Positions 1 to 6,214 of a DNA stretch of 16,104 nt are shown in pieces (positions within the stretch are counted from its first letter, which is position 1; every line of letters starts with the position of its first letter). The notes under the pieces are model-generated. The model was given only the letters and a program-made list of their open reading frames with translations. It was not told the origin of the DNA and did not search any database. The translations under genes were made by a program, and so were the position numbers. The DNA comes from Candidatus Aenigmatarchaeota archaeon (GTDB lineage: Archaea > Aenigmatarchaeota > Aenigmatarchaeia > QMZP01 > QMZT01): positions 1 through 16,104 of the forward strand of contig DAOWAL010000010.1 of the NCBI GenBank assembly GCA_030634615.1, read 5' to 3'.

Positions 1-55
1 CCATCTTGATTCATGACGGAGAGATAAGAACCAAGTTGGAGAAGTTGAAGATTGC

Positions 56-343
56 TTATATTCCTTTTCCTTTGGTGTGGTTTGCCTTAACCCATCCAAG
101 GCCGGCTATCGCCTTCTTTCCTTTCTCGGTCTGGTAGGCTTCTGCTATGACAACGTAGAGTTTGTGTCCATGTTCTTTGTTGTTCATTTCAGGTTTCTCG
201 ACAACCACATCCGACCCTTCAGGTATCATGGAGCTCAGCTTGATAATGTTGTAGTTTGCTATTCCCGCATCCCACAATGCTTTGTCAAATGCAGCTATGT
301 CTGTATCGCCTTCACCTGTTCCTGATGTAACGTGTATCTTCAT
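56..343 (-). CDS. pdaD: Pyruvoyl-dependent arginine decarboxylase, C-terminally truncated
   Basis: The family decarboxylates arginine to agmatine, the first step of archaeal polyamine synthesis, using a pyruvoyl group made by self-cleavage between two serines. The N-terminal half is clear: the SGTGEGDT segment (residues 7-14), AFDKALWDAGIANYNIIKLSSMIP (about 18-41) with the Ser37-Ser38 cleavage site, and the LYVVIAEAY strand with the AIAGLGW stretch (62-84). The protein stops after KGKGI at residue 95, whereas family members run to about 155-165 residues. By comparison with the M. jannaschii enzyme, the catalytic glutamate should lie a few residues beyond this stop, so it is missing. It follows the deoxyhypusine synthase gene by 18 nt, so the two are probably co-transcribed. 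None of the other minus-strand frames in bases 1-55 restores the family C-terminus. The truncation may be a real break or an assembly fault near a sequence end. Confidence 0.8.
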   Translation of the reverse strand: MKIHVTSGTGEGDTDIAAFDKALWDAGIANYNIIKLSSMIPEGSDVVVEKPEMNNKEHGHKLYVVIAEAYQTEKGKKAIAGLGWVKANHTKGKGI

Positions 344-361
344 AATAATCTATTTAATCTA

Positions 362-1267
362 TTACAAAAACTCCGATATAAGCAAGGGAAAGAGTATACT
401 TGCATCGCCGTCGATTGTTACGTGATTTGCTTTTTTCTTTATCTTCCCCCATGATATTGCTTCGTTTGTTCTTGCTCCCGACAAAGACCCGTCCCATGGC
501 TGGGATGTTGTTATGTAAACAGCGTAGTCGAGTCCTTCACGAACTAAATTTGCACCCAAGACATGATGCTTTGATATCCCTCCGCCAAGAATTATACCGC
601 CTGTTTTTTCTGCGTTTAATGTAATGTCAGCAAGTGATTTCATATCCCCTGTGACATCTATTCCAAAGTCAGGATGATCCTGCTTGAAAAAGTATGTCTG
701 AAGGCCAATTGCCGAATCTGTTATTCCCGGTGAAAATATCGGAATATCGTTTTTTGCTGCCCAATACAAAAATGATTTTTTATCAGTTGTTAATTTACCA
801 AGCTCTCTTGCAAGTTCACTTGGAGTAGTCAACTTGTTTTTTTCATACATCTTTGCAAAAAGAGGTTGAATTTTTTCTTCCAGAAGAACATATCTATCAG
901 TCGGCACAATTATGTTGCCAATTCTGTTCATGGATTTTTTATTGAGTTCACTGTCATCCATGTTGAAGTCACCCATTAAATATGGTTTGAAAGAGCGTAT
1001 GAAGTCGTGTTCTATTGCTCCACCTGTTGTTACTATTACATCCACCATTTTCTTTTCGCACAATTTTGCAAAAACTGACCGAAGACCGCTTGCAACCATG
1101 TTTGCTGTAAAAGCTAAGTACACCGTCACTTTTTCGTCCTGCATTGTTTCTATGACACTTACTCCTTTTGCTAAATTTGTTGCCTGAAAACCAGTATTTC
1201 CCATCTGGCCAAGCAATTCTGAAATCTTCATACCCTTTGAAACATCTAAATCCTTGATATTTTCCAT
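362..1267 (-). CDS. dys: Deoxyhypusine synthase
   Basis: This enzyme modifies a lysine of translation factor aIF5A, transferring an aminobutyl group from spermidine (or, in some archaea, acting in an agmatine-based route) in an NAD-dependent reaction. The 301-residue protein has the family hallmarks: VTTGGAIEHDFIR (about 79-91), SPGITDSAIGLQ (179-190), and the active-site region GGGISKHH (228-235), in which Lys233 matches the lysine that forms the enzyme-substrate imine. Next come DYAVYITTSQPWDGSLSGA (247-265) and EAISWGKI. The length fits archaeal homologues. The start is supported by a Shine-Dalgarno GAGGTGA on the minus strand (1272-1278), 4 nt before the ATG. The arginine decarboxylase gene follows 18 nt downstream in the same direction. 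No aIF5A gene is present in the window. Confidence 0.96.
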   Translation of the reverse strand: MENIKDLDVSKGMKISELLGQMGNTGFQATNLAKGVSVIETMQDEKVTVYLAFTANMVASGLRSVFAKLCEKKMVDVIVTTGGAIEHDFIRSFKPYLMGDFNMDDSELNKKSMNRIGNIIVPTDRYVLLEEKIQPLFAKMYEKNKLTTPSELARELGKLTTDKKSFLYWAAKNDIPIFSPGITDSAIGLQTYFFKQDHPDFGIDVTGDMKSLADITLNAEKTGGIILGGGISKHHVLGANLVREGLDYAVYITTSQPWDGSLSGARTNEAISWGKIKKKANHVTIDGDASILFPLLISEFL

Positions 1268-1271
1268 AAAA

Positions 1272-1278
1272 TCACCTC
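1272..1278 (-). promoter_or_regulatory. Shine-Dalgarno of deoxyhypusine synthase
   Basis: GAGGTGA on the minus strand lies just before the ATG at 1267. It matches the anti-SD of archaeal 16S rRNA and fixes the start. A TATA-like AT-rich stretch (TTTACAATATAAT on the minus strand, about 1286-1300) precedes it. Confidence 0.7.
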
Positions 1279-1446
1279 ATGTAAAGAATTATATTGTAAA
1301 TGTGTTTTCACTAATATTTTACCCTCTTCTCAGAGCCAAAAAATAGTTAACAAAATTCATTGTTTCAATTTACAGCCCAGAATTTAAAAGATTGACGTAA
1401 TTTTATGTTTAAACTTTTATTGCAACCAGCAAAAGAATCAATTAGT

Positions 1447-1818
1447 ATGAGTAAAAAAAGGATTCTCATAGTAGACGATGAGGAAACAATACTTATTCTA
1501 ATAGAAAGTTTACTAAAAACAGAAGGTTTTGATGTAATAACTGCAAATAACGGAGCAGAAGGTCTTAGTGTAGCTAAAAAGGAAACTCCGGACCTGGTAT
1601 TACTGGATATAATGATGCCGGGAACTAATGGAATAGAGGTTGCCGAAAAGATAAGATCAAACAAAGAAATAAAGAAAACAAAGATAATTTTCTTAACAGT
1701 TGTAAGATCAAACGAAGTCAGGTCAGACAGGCTTACAAAAATTGGCGCCGATGATTATATAACAAAGCCATTCGATAACATTGATTTAGTTGAAAGAGTG
1801 AAAAAAGTACTTAGTTGA
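1447..1818 (+). CDS. Stand-alone CheY-like response regulator receiver
   Basis: A single receiver domain of 123 residues with no output domain. In a phosphorelay it would accept phosphate from a histidine kinase. All signature residues are present: acidic pair Asp10-Asp11 in LIVDDEE, phospho-acceptor Asp54 in LVLLDIMMPG, Thr84 in FLTVV, and Lys107 with the following proline in YITKPFD. I chose the ATG at 1447 because family members begin with the short K-K-R-I-L-I-V-D-D segment. An in-frame ATG at 1405 would add 14 residues with no family counterpart. Neither start has a good Shine-Dalgarno; TTTAAA boxes lie at 1383-1388 and 1408-1413. No kinase, methyl-accepting protein or archaellum gene is nearby, so the partner is unknown. 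Confidence 0.93.
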   Translation: MSKKRILIVDDEETILILIESLLKTEGFDVITANNGAEGLSVAKKETPDLVLLDIMMPGTNGIEVAEKIRSNKEIKKTKIIFLTVVRSNEVRSDRLTKIGADDYITKPFDNIDLVERVKKVLS

Positions 1819-1894
1819 CTAAATTGTTCACAAATACGCGAGTTTACGAAGTTTTCACCTCAGGGGAGATTTTTAACTTTATAAACCATATTAA

Positions 1895-1928
1895 CCTATA
1901 AGTTTATAGGTACATATAAGTATATAGG
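1895..1928 (+). promoter_or_regulatory. Duplicated 16-bp operator-like element upstream of wHTH/RelE module 1
   Basis: CCTATAAGTTTATAGG (1895-1910) is a perfect palindrome of 7+2+7. CATATAAGTATATAGG (1913-1928) matches it at 14 of 16 positions, 18 bp downstream. A TATA-like box (CTTTATAAACC, 1877-1887) lies just upstream, which puts the first copy near the expected transcription start. The second copy runs into the Shine-Dalgarno AGGTG (1926-1930). Antitoxins of this type commonly repress their own promoter, so this is a plausible binding site for the winged-helix protein encoded next; the binder is inferred. Confidence 0.65.
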
Positions 1929-1936
1929 TGTTGTCA

Positions 1937-2278
1937 ATGAAATCTATCGGTTCACATGTTCATGAAAATAGGAGTCAGGGTAAAAATTCAACCGAGTGGC
2001 ATATAGAATTCAGTTGCAAAGTTTCCCACTACCCAAGATTGGATACCGTAATTATGGTAGCCGAAACCATAAAGAAGATAGGTCCGTGCACAAAAACAGA
2101 ACTTTCAAGAAAATTGGAGAAAAAGGTAATGTGGCCCACCCTAACATTAATATTGGATTATTTCGATAAAATGGGCTTCATAATAAAGGATAGCAAAGGT
2201 CAGATAGTCTGGATATACAATCCGGAAATGGTAAGAAAGTACATCAAGAGGGAGGACCTTAAATGGAAGCCGAAATAA
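1937..2278 (+). CDS. Winged-helix DNA-binding protein, probable antitoxin of wHTH/RelE module 1
   Basis: A 113-residue protein with one winged-helix-like domain: helices around TVIMVAETIKKIG and TKTELSRKL, a recognition-helix region with WPTLTLILDYFDKMG, then a wing of GFIIKD and GQIVWIYNP, and a basic tail. It is clearly paralogous to the protein at 13709-14002, with shared blocks HYP.L.TV, ETIK..G, TKT.L.R.L, ILDY and W.YNPE.VRK. It differs by a longer N-terminal extension. The ATG at 1937 is chosen because AGGTG lies 6 nt upstream; GTG at 1928 is in frame but sits inside that site. The gene overlaps the RelE-like gene by 16 bp, the layout of a toxin-antitoxin operon with the antitoxin first. 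Repression of its own promoter is inferred from the operator-like repeats upstream. Confidence 0.8.
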   Translation: MKSIGSHVHENRSQGKNSTEWHIEFSCKVSHYPRLDTVIMVAETIKKIGPCTKTELSRKLEKKVMWPTLTLILDYFDKMGFIIKDSKGQIVWIYNPEMVRKYIKREDLKWKPK

Positions 2279-2592
2279 TATTCGCAGACAGGAAACTGAA
2301 AAATGAATACGAATCATTAGAAAAGAGTAAAGAATTCAAATGGCTCCACAAAGCCCTAAACAGGGCATTCACTGATATAATGAAGAGTCCTTCTGTTGGA
2401 ATCCCTCTCAAAAAGTACAGAATACCGAAAGATTTGAAACTGAAAAAGATAGACAATCTGTGGAAATATGATTTACCTAGCGGGTGGAGACTTCTTTATT
2501 CACTGGGTAAAGAAGGAATAACAATAATAGCGCTTGTTCTGGAATGGTGCGACCACGATAATTATCAAAAGAAGTACAGTGGTAAGAAATAA
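2263..2592 (+). CDS. RelE/ParE-superfamily toxin-like protein, module 1
   Basis: A 109-residue basic protein resembling RelE/ParE toxins. RelE enzymes cut mRNA on the ribosome; ParE members instead poison gyrase, and the sequence does not decide between them. The typical core is present: an N-terminal helical pair (about 10-42), then LWKYDLPSGWRLLYSL (66-81) with Trp75-Arg76, a strand of ITIIALVLEW, and a C-terminal H-x-x-Y (98-101) followed by a basic tail. It overlaps the winged-helix gene by 16 bp and has GGAGG at 2251-2255, 7 nt before its ATG, so translation can start independently. Its paralogue at 13999-14328 shares the KYDLP.GWRL.YSL block and the LEW..H..Y ending. Confidence 0.82.
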   Translation: MEAEIIFADRKLKNEYESLEKSKEFKWLHKALNRAFTDIMKSPSVGIPLKKYRIPKDLKLKKIDNLWKYDLPSGWRLLYSLGKEGITIIALVLEWCDHDNYQKKYSGKK

Positions 2593-2695
2593 CTGTAATG
2601 AGGTAAATTTACTTCAGGATTTGGATAACACCACTTTTTCCCACACAGAGGATTTAAAAGATATTAAGAATACCGATAAAGTATAAAGTGATTGC

Positions 2696-3724
2696 ATGGA
2701 TATTGAAAAACGATTCGACCTGATTAAGAGGAATACAGAAGAGATAATATCAGAAAGTGAATTAAAAGATCTTCTGAAAAAGAAAAAGCATCCATCGGCA
2801 TACATAGGTCTTGCTATAACTGGAAGACCCCATATAGGATATTTTATTCCTATGCTGAAAGTCAGTGATTTCCTGAAAGCCGGTTTCCGTTTCAAAATAT
2901 TATTTGCGGACATACACGGTCATCTTGATGATCAGAAAACACCATTTGAACTACTTGACAAAAGAATGAAATATTATATCGAAGTTATTTCAGGTATGCT
3001 TGACTCCATAGGGGTTGATAAAAGTAAACTTGAGTTTGTTAAAGGAAGAGATTTTGAACTGGATCCAAAATACACGCTTGACATGTATAAATTATCAGCA
3101 CTGAGCACATTCTCAAGATGTAAACGTGCTGCATCGGAAGTTGTGAGATTCAGAGATGAATCAAAATTAAGTGGTTTCATATACCCAATCTTACAAACCC
3201 TTGACGAAGAATATCTTAACGTTGATGTACAATACGGCGGTCATGATCAAAGAAAAATCCTGATGTTTGCAAGGGAAAGTTTGCCAAAAATAGGATACAG
3301 GCCAAGAGTTGAAGTAATGACGCCAATGTTGCCTGGTCTTTCTGGCGGAAAGATGAGTTCTTCTGAAAACAAATCGAAAATAGACCTTCTGGATTCAGAA
3401 AAAGATGTTGAAAAGAAAATATCGTCAGCTTATTGCCCTGCAGGTTCTGAAGAAGAAAACGGTGTATTAGCGTTCATTAAACATGTCATAATGGTTATCA
3501 AAACAGATAAAAAAGAGGAATTTAAAATAGAAAGACCTGAAAAATTCGGCGGTAATGTTTCATATAGTGATTATCAATCACTCCATGATGACTTCATGAA
3601 CAATAAATTACATCCCATGGATTTGAAAAAAGCTCTTAGCAGAGAAGTCAATATACTTCTTGAACCAATTAGAAAGAAATTAAAAAACAAAACGAATATG
3701 GTAAAAGAAGCTTACCCAGAATGA
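2696..3724 (+). CDS. tyrS: Tyrosyl-tRNA synthetase (archaeal type)
   Basis: Class I synthetase that charges tRNA-Tyr. The HIGH-type motif is HIGY (46-49) in TGRPHIGYF and the KMSKS-type motif is KMSSS (219-223). Tyrosine-pocket residues known from M. jannaschii TyrRS are conserved: Tyr36 (SAYIG), Tyr163, Gln167 and Asp170 in FIYPILQTLDEEY, and Gln185 in HDQRK. The C-terminal anticodon-binding part has the archaeal signatures AYCPAG, IERPEKFGG and KLHPMDLK followed by LEPIRKKL. At 342 residues it is somewhat longer than the M. jannaschii enzyme (306), mainly at the N-terminus. A TTTAAA box (2653-2658) lies 37 nt upstream; the gene starts a new unit 103 bp after the RelE-like gene and converges with the kinase gene. 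Confidence 0.96.
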   Translation: MDIEKRFDLIKRNTEEIISESELKDLLKKKKHPSAYIGLAITGRPHIGYFIPMLKVSDFLKAGFRFKILFADIHGHLDDQKTPFELLDKRMKYYIEVISGMLDSIGVDKSKLEFVKGRDFELDPKYTLDMYKLSALSTFSRCKRAASEVVRFRDESKLSGFIYPILQTLDEEYLNVDVQYGGHDQRKILMFARESLPKIGYRPRVEVMTPMLPGLSGGKMSSSENKSKIDLLDSEKDVEKKISSAYCPAGSEEENGVLAFIKHVIMVIKTDKKEEFKIERPEKFGGNVSYSDYQSLHDDFMNNKLHPMDLKKALSREVNILLEPIRKKLKNKTNMVKEAYPE

Positions 3725-3732
3725 ATTTCTTC

Positions 3733-3751
3733 CAATCAATTTAATTGATTG
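3733..3751. terminator. Palindrome between convergent tyrS and kinase genes
   Basis: CAATCAATTTAATTGATTG is a perfect 9+1+9 inverted repeat between two convergent genes whose stop codons are only 16 bp apart. It overlaps the kinase stop codon and is followed by GTTTTTA on the plus strand. It could act as a bidirectional terminator or stabilise both mRNA ends; function is inferred from symmetry and position. Confidence 0.5.
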
Positions 3752-4238
3752 TTTTTAGGAAATCATCAACTTGTTCATTCTCGGCTTTACCTGATTTCAG
3801 AACAAAATGTTTTTGTTTTATTGGTTCGAATTTTTGTTTTATTTTCTGGTGCACTTCAAAATCAGCGTCACTTACACTTGGTCTTGTCTTTCTTATTTCC
3901 ATACGATCTTTGACAATTTTTTCACTGCATACAACCTCGATCAGATGGAATTCACTTTTTGTTCTGGTTGCGATCTCTTTGATTTTTTTTCGTAAATCGT
4001 TGCTGTGAAACGTCCCGTCGACTACGACATTTTTAGCTGTTATCAAAAACTTCTCGGTCATTTCAAAGAGAAGATTGTAAACCTTTTCCTTCTCTTCTTC
4101 TGTATACGAAGGGTTATCAACTAACTGCTTCCTGATAACATCTGTGTTAAAAACATACGAACTTGTTTTTTCAGCTATTTTCCTTGCAATTGTTGACTTA
4201 CCTGCACCTGGAAGTCCGCAGACTAAAATTAATTTCAT
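3741..4238 (-). CDS. Small P-loop kinase (COG0645/AAA_33-like)
   Basis: A 165-residue P-loop protein. Walker A is GLPGAGKS (8-15), followed by an FNTDVIRKQL segment (30-39), where predicted kinases of this family usually have S-D-x-I-R-K, and VVVDGTF (71-77), the strand with the second acidic site. A mobile lid region follows (RKTRPSVSDADF, about 116-127) with the QK....EP ending typical of COG0645. The phosphate acceptor is unknown; related kinases act on small molecules. I chose the ATG at 4238 because it places Walker A at the usual distance from the N-terminus and overlaps the upstream stop as ATGA. A longer reading from 4334 adds 32 residues that merely read the neighbour's 3' end in another frame. 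The overlap with the nucleotidylyltransferase gene suggests translational coupling and a related role in nucleotide-sugar supply. Confidence 0.85.
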   Translation of the reverse strand: MKLILVCGLPGAGKSTIARKIAEKTSSYVFNTDVIRKQLVDNPSYTEEEKEKVYNLLFEMTEKFLITAKNVVVDGTFHSNDLRKKIKEIATRTKSEFHLIEVVCSEKIVKDRMEIRKTRPSVSDADFEVHQKIKQKFEPIKQKHFVLKSGKAENEQVDDFLKTIN

Positions 4239-5416
4239 TCCATCAGATCCTTGGTAACAACTTCTCCTGGGAGTGTTGATAAGTTCGGCCATATTTTTCT
4301 GCCCGGATAAATTGATGTGTTTATTCCCGTGCAAACATTGTCGCCTATGAATGCACCAATCTTTCTAAGTCCTGTGTCGATTTTCTTTCCTTTGATTATT
4401 GTAAAATGATTTTTACCATCGTGCCTGTAATCAGATGTTATTGTTCCTGCCGCAATGTTTACATTTTCACCTATAACAGAATGACCTATGTAACAATTAT
4501 GTTTTGCTGTTGTGTTGTCCATTATTATTGAGTTAACAACCTCTCCGCCGAATTTTACATTATCGCCAATTGATGTGTTTGGTCTTATGTGTGCATTTGG
4601 TCCTATTACACAATTTTTACCTATTGCAACAGGCCCTTCTATATGTGTTCCTGGCATGACAATGGTTCCTTTCCCTATGCTGACTTGACCATTAATAACA
4701 ACATGTTGTTTTACTTTTCCTTTGTTTTTACCTTTTATTTCCGAAAGCACTCTTTGATTAACTGTGAGTAAATCCCATGGGTAAACTATTGAAAGCCAGC
4801 TGCTTGTGTAAAAGCACCTTATTCTGATCTTTCCGGCAAGTGTGTTAACAGCATCTGTGAGTTCATATTCCTTTCTCTTTGATCTGTCAACTGACTTCAG
4901 AACATCAAATACCCTTTTGTTAAGAACATAAAGGCCGGTGTTTATCATGTTTGATTTTGGTTTGGATGGTTTTTCGTCGATTGATATCAAAAATCCTTTG
5001 TCAATGTCAAGCACTCCGTAATTCTCGGGGTCAATGGCTTTTTGACTGAGCATTGACACACCATAAGAAGCGCACTCCTTAATTGACTTTTCAGGGTAAA
5101 GGTTGTCCCCCATTAAAATCATGAAATTTTCATCGTTGTCAACAAACTTCTCAGCACAGAGAAGAGCATCGCCAGTTCCCAAAGCCTCTTTTTGCTTTGC
5201 GTAAACAAGTTTTATTTTTCCATACTTGTCCCCAAGTTTCTTTTTCACATCATTATCTGAAACGACCAACACAACTTCTTTTGCAACAGACGAAAGTCGA
5301 TCCAGTAGGTGTTCTATAAGTAACTTATCTCCAACCCTGAGAAGCGGTTTTGTCTTGTTAACAGTAAGTGGATATGTTCTTGTCGATTTACCGGCACAAA
5401 GAATAACAGCTTTCAT
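4235..5416 (-). CDS. Bifunctional-type sugar-1-phosphate nucleotidylyltransferase with LbH domain (GlmU-like)
   Basis: The N-terminal half is an NTP transferase: MKAVILCAGKSTRTYPLT (1-18) with KPLL is the nucleotide-binding signature, TGDAL (81-85) and LMGDN (101-105, metal-binding Asp) follow, then GVLDID and IDEKP, and NTGLYVL (159-165). The C-terminal half (about 238-380) is a left-handed beta-helix of hexapeptide repeats (VSIGKG, VAIGKN, TSIGDN, SVIGEN, AFIGDN) ending in IYPGRKIWP. This architecture matches archaeal proteins that make UDP- or dTDP-activated sugars and may acetylate an amino sugar in the beta-helix domain; substrate is not readable. The AG.GTR motif is slightly altered (GKSTRTYP). 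A TTTAAA at 5441-5446 lies 24 nt before the ATG, consistent with a leaderless transcript. The downstream kinase gene overlaps by 4 bp. Confidence 0.9.
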   Translation of the reverse strand: MKAVILCAGKSTRTYPLTVNKTKPLLRVGDKLLIEHLLDRLSSVAKEVVLVVSDNDVKKKLGDKYGKIKLVYAKQKEALGTGDALLCAEKFVDNDENFMILMGDNLYPEKSIKECASYGVSMLSQKAIDPENYGVLDIDKGFLISIDEKPSKPKSNMINTGLYVLNKRVFDVLKSVDRSKRKEYELTDAVNTLAGKIRIRCFYTSSWLSIVYPWDLLTVNQRVLSEIKGKNKGKVKQHVVINGQVSIGKGTIVMPGTHIEGPVAIGKNCVIGPNAHIRPNTSIGDNVKFGGEVVNSIIMDNTTAKHNCYIGHSVIGENVNIAAGTITSDYRHDGKNHFTIIKGKKIDTGLRKIGAFIGDNVCTGINTSIYPGRKIWPNLSTLPGEVVTKDLME

Positions 5417-5440
5417 ATAACGTTTTTTTCTTTTCTGCTT

Positions 5441-5476
5441 TTTAAAGTTAAATTAAACACGAAATCAATATTTAAG
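5441..5476. promoter_or_regulatory. Divergent promoters with two TATA boxes
   Basis: TTTAAA at 5441-5446 lies 24 nt from the minus-strand ATG at 5416. TTTAAG at 5471-5476 lies 23 nt from the plus-strand ATG at 5500. Both spacings fit archaeal TATA-to-start distances, implying leaderless or nearly leaderless mRNAs in each direction. Confidence 0.6.
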
Positions 5477-5499
5477 AGAATTATCATAATTATAAATTA

Positions 5500-6198
5500 A
5501 TGGTTGATAACAGTCTACTTAATTATATAAAAGATAGTCTGGAAAGAGGGTTCCGTGAGGATTACATAAAACAGACTTTGATTGACCAGGGATGGAATTC
5601 TCAGGATATAAACGATGCTTTCAACCAAGTTCATGGCTACGGAAGAGATCAACCTCATCCGCACGAAGAACATCCTCATGCACCGCCTCAGCATCAAGAG
5701 CAATCCACCCCAGAAAATACCAATAAAACAACTACCCAGACAGAACCCACGCAACAACAGATACCGTCAAAAAGGACAACAGGCATCACAGTAATTTCCT
5801 CGTTGGGTATTTTAAGTGCCGTAATGGCATTGTTGTTAGGAGCTATTTCGTTAGGAGTCGGTGCTTTCATAGGTATCGGAAGCGATATTTTACCCATGGG
5901 TCCTGAGAATATAACTGCTCCTGCCGGGGTTGAGGGAATAGGTTTTTTGTTGAACATTATGGGTTTTGTATACATCATCATAGGCGTAGTCGGATTGGTG
6001 GGCTTCTATCTTTTGCTGAAAATGAAAAAAATAGGCTGGATCATCATAATTTTGATTGGTTTCCTACAGGTAGCTAGTTTCCTTATGTCATTCTTGTCAT
6101 CATTTAACATCCTTGAAATAATATACAATACTCCTGTAATTGTTTTATGGATCGTGATCATCGTTTACTTGTACATGAAAAGGAAGCTTTTCGTTTAA
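5500..6198 (+). CDS. Membrane protein with N-terminal helical UBA-like segment and His-rich linker
   Basis: I do not recognise a named family. Residues 1-43 form a compact, charged helical segment (LLNYIKDSLERGF..DYIKQTLIDQGW..QDINDAF) of the kind often found before membrane domains in archaeal proteins and reminiscent of a three-helix UBA-like fold. Residues 44-92 are a low-complexity linker rich in His, Pro, Gln and Thr, with five His in residues 53-65. Four hydrophobic stretches follow (about 95-127, 146-174, 178-202, 211-227), with an acidic/Pro loop at 128-145, and a short basic tail. No catalytic motif is visible. The linker might bind metal, but this is only suggested by composition. 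The gene is divergent from the nucleotidylyltransferase and converges with the presenilin-like gene 16 bp away. Confidence 0.8.
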   Translation: MVDNSLLNYIKDSLERGFREDYIKQTLIDQGWNSQDINDAFNQVHGYGRDQPHPHEEHPHAPPQHQEQSTPENTNKTTTQTEPTQQQIPSKRTTGITVISSLGILSAVMALLLGAISLGVGAFIGIGSDILPMGPENITAPAGVEGIGFLLNIMGFVYIIIGVVGLVGFYLLLKMKKIGWIIIILIGFLQVASFLMSFLSSFNILEIIYNTPVIVLWIVIIVYLYMKRKLFV

Positions 6199-6214
6199 TA
6201 TTTTTCTGGGAATC

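Noticed and set aside
3..137. A plus-strand gene ending at 137
   Set aside because: Beyond base 58 its translation is simply the antisense of the arginine decarboxylase; only bases 3-58 look coding, so it is reported as a possible junction, not as a gene.
1405..1446. Upstream ATG for the response regulator
   Set aside because: It adds 14 residues that receiver domains do not have, and there is no ribosome binding site; 1447 fits the family start.
2603..2612. Palindrome GTAAATTTAC after the first RelE-like gene
   Set aside because: Only 10 bp in AT-rich DNA and without a following T run; it is too weak to call a terminator.
4239..4334. A 32-residue N-terminal extension of the P-loop kinase
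   Set aside because: It reads the 3' end of the nucleotidylyltransferase gene in another frame; the ATG at 4238 places Walker A normally and gives an ATGA overlap.
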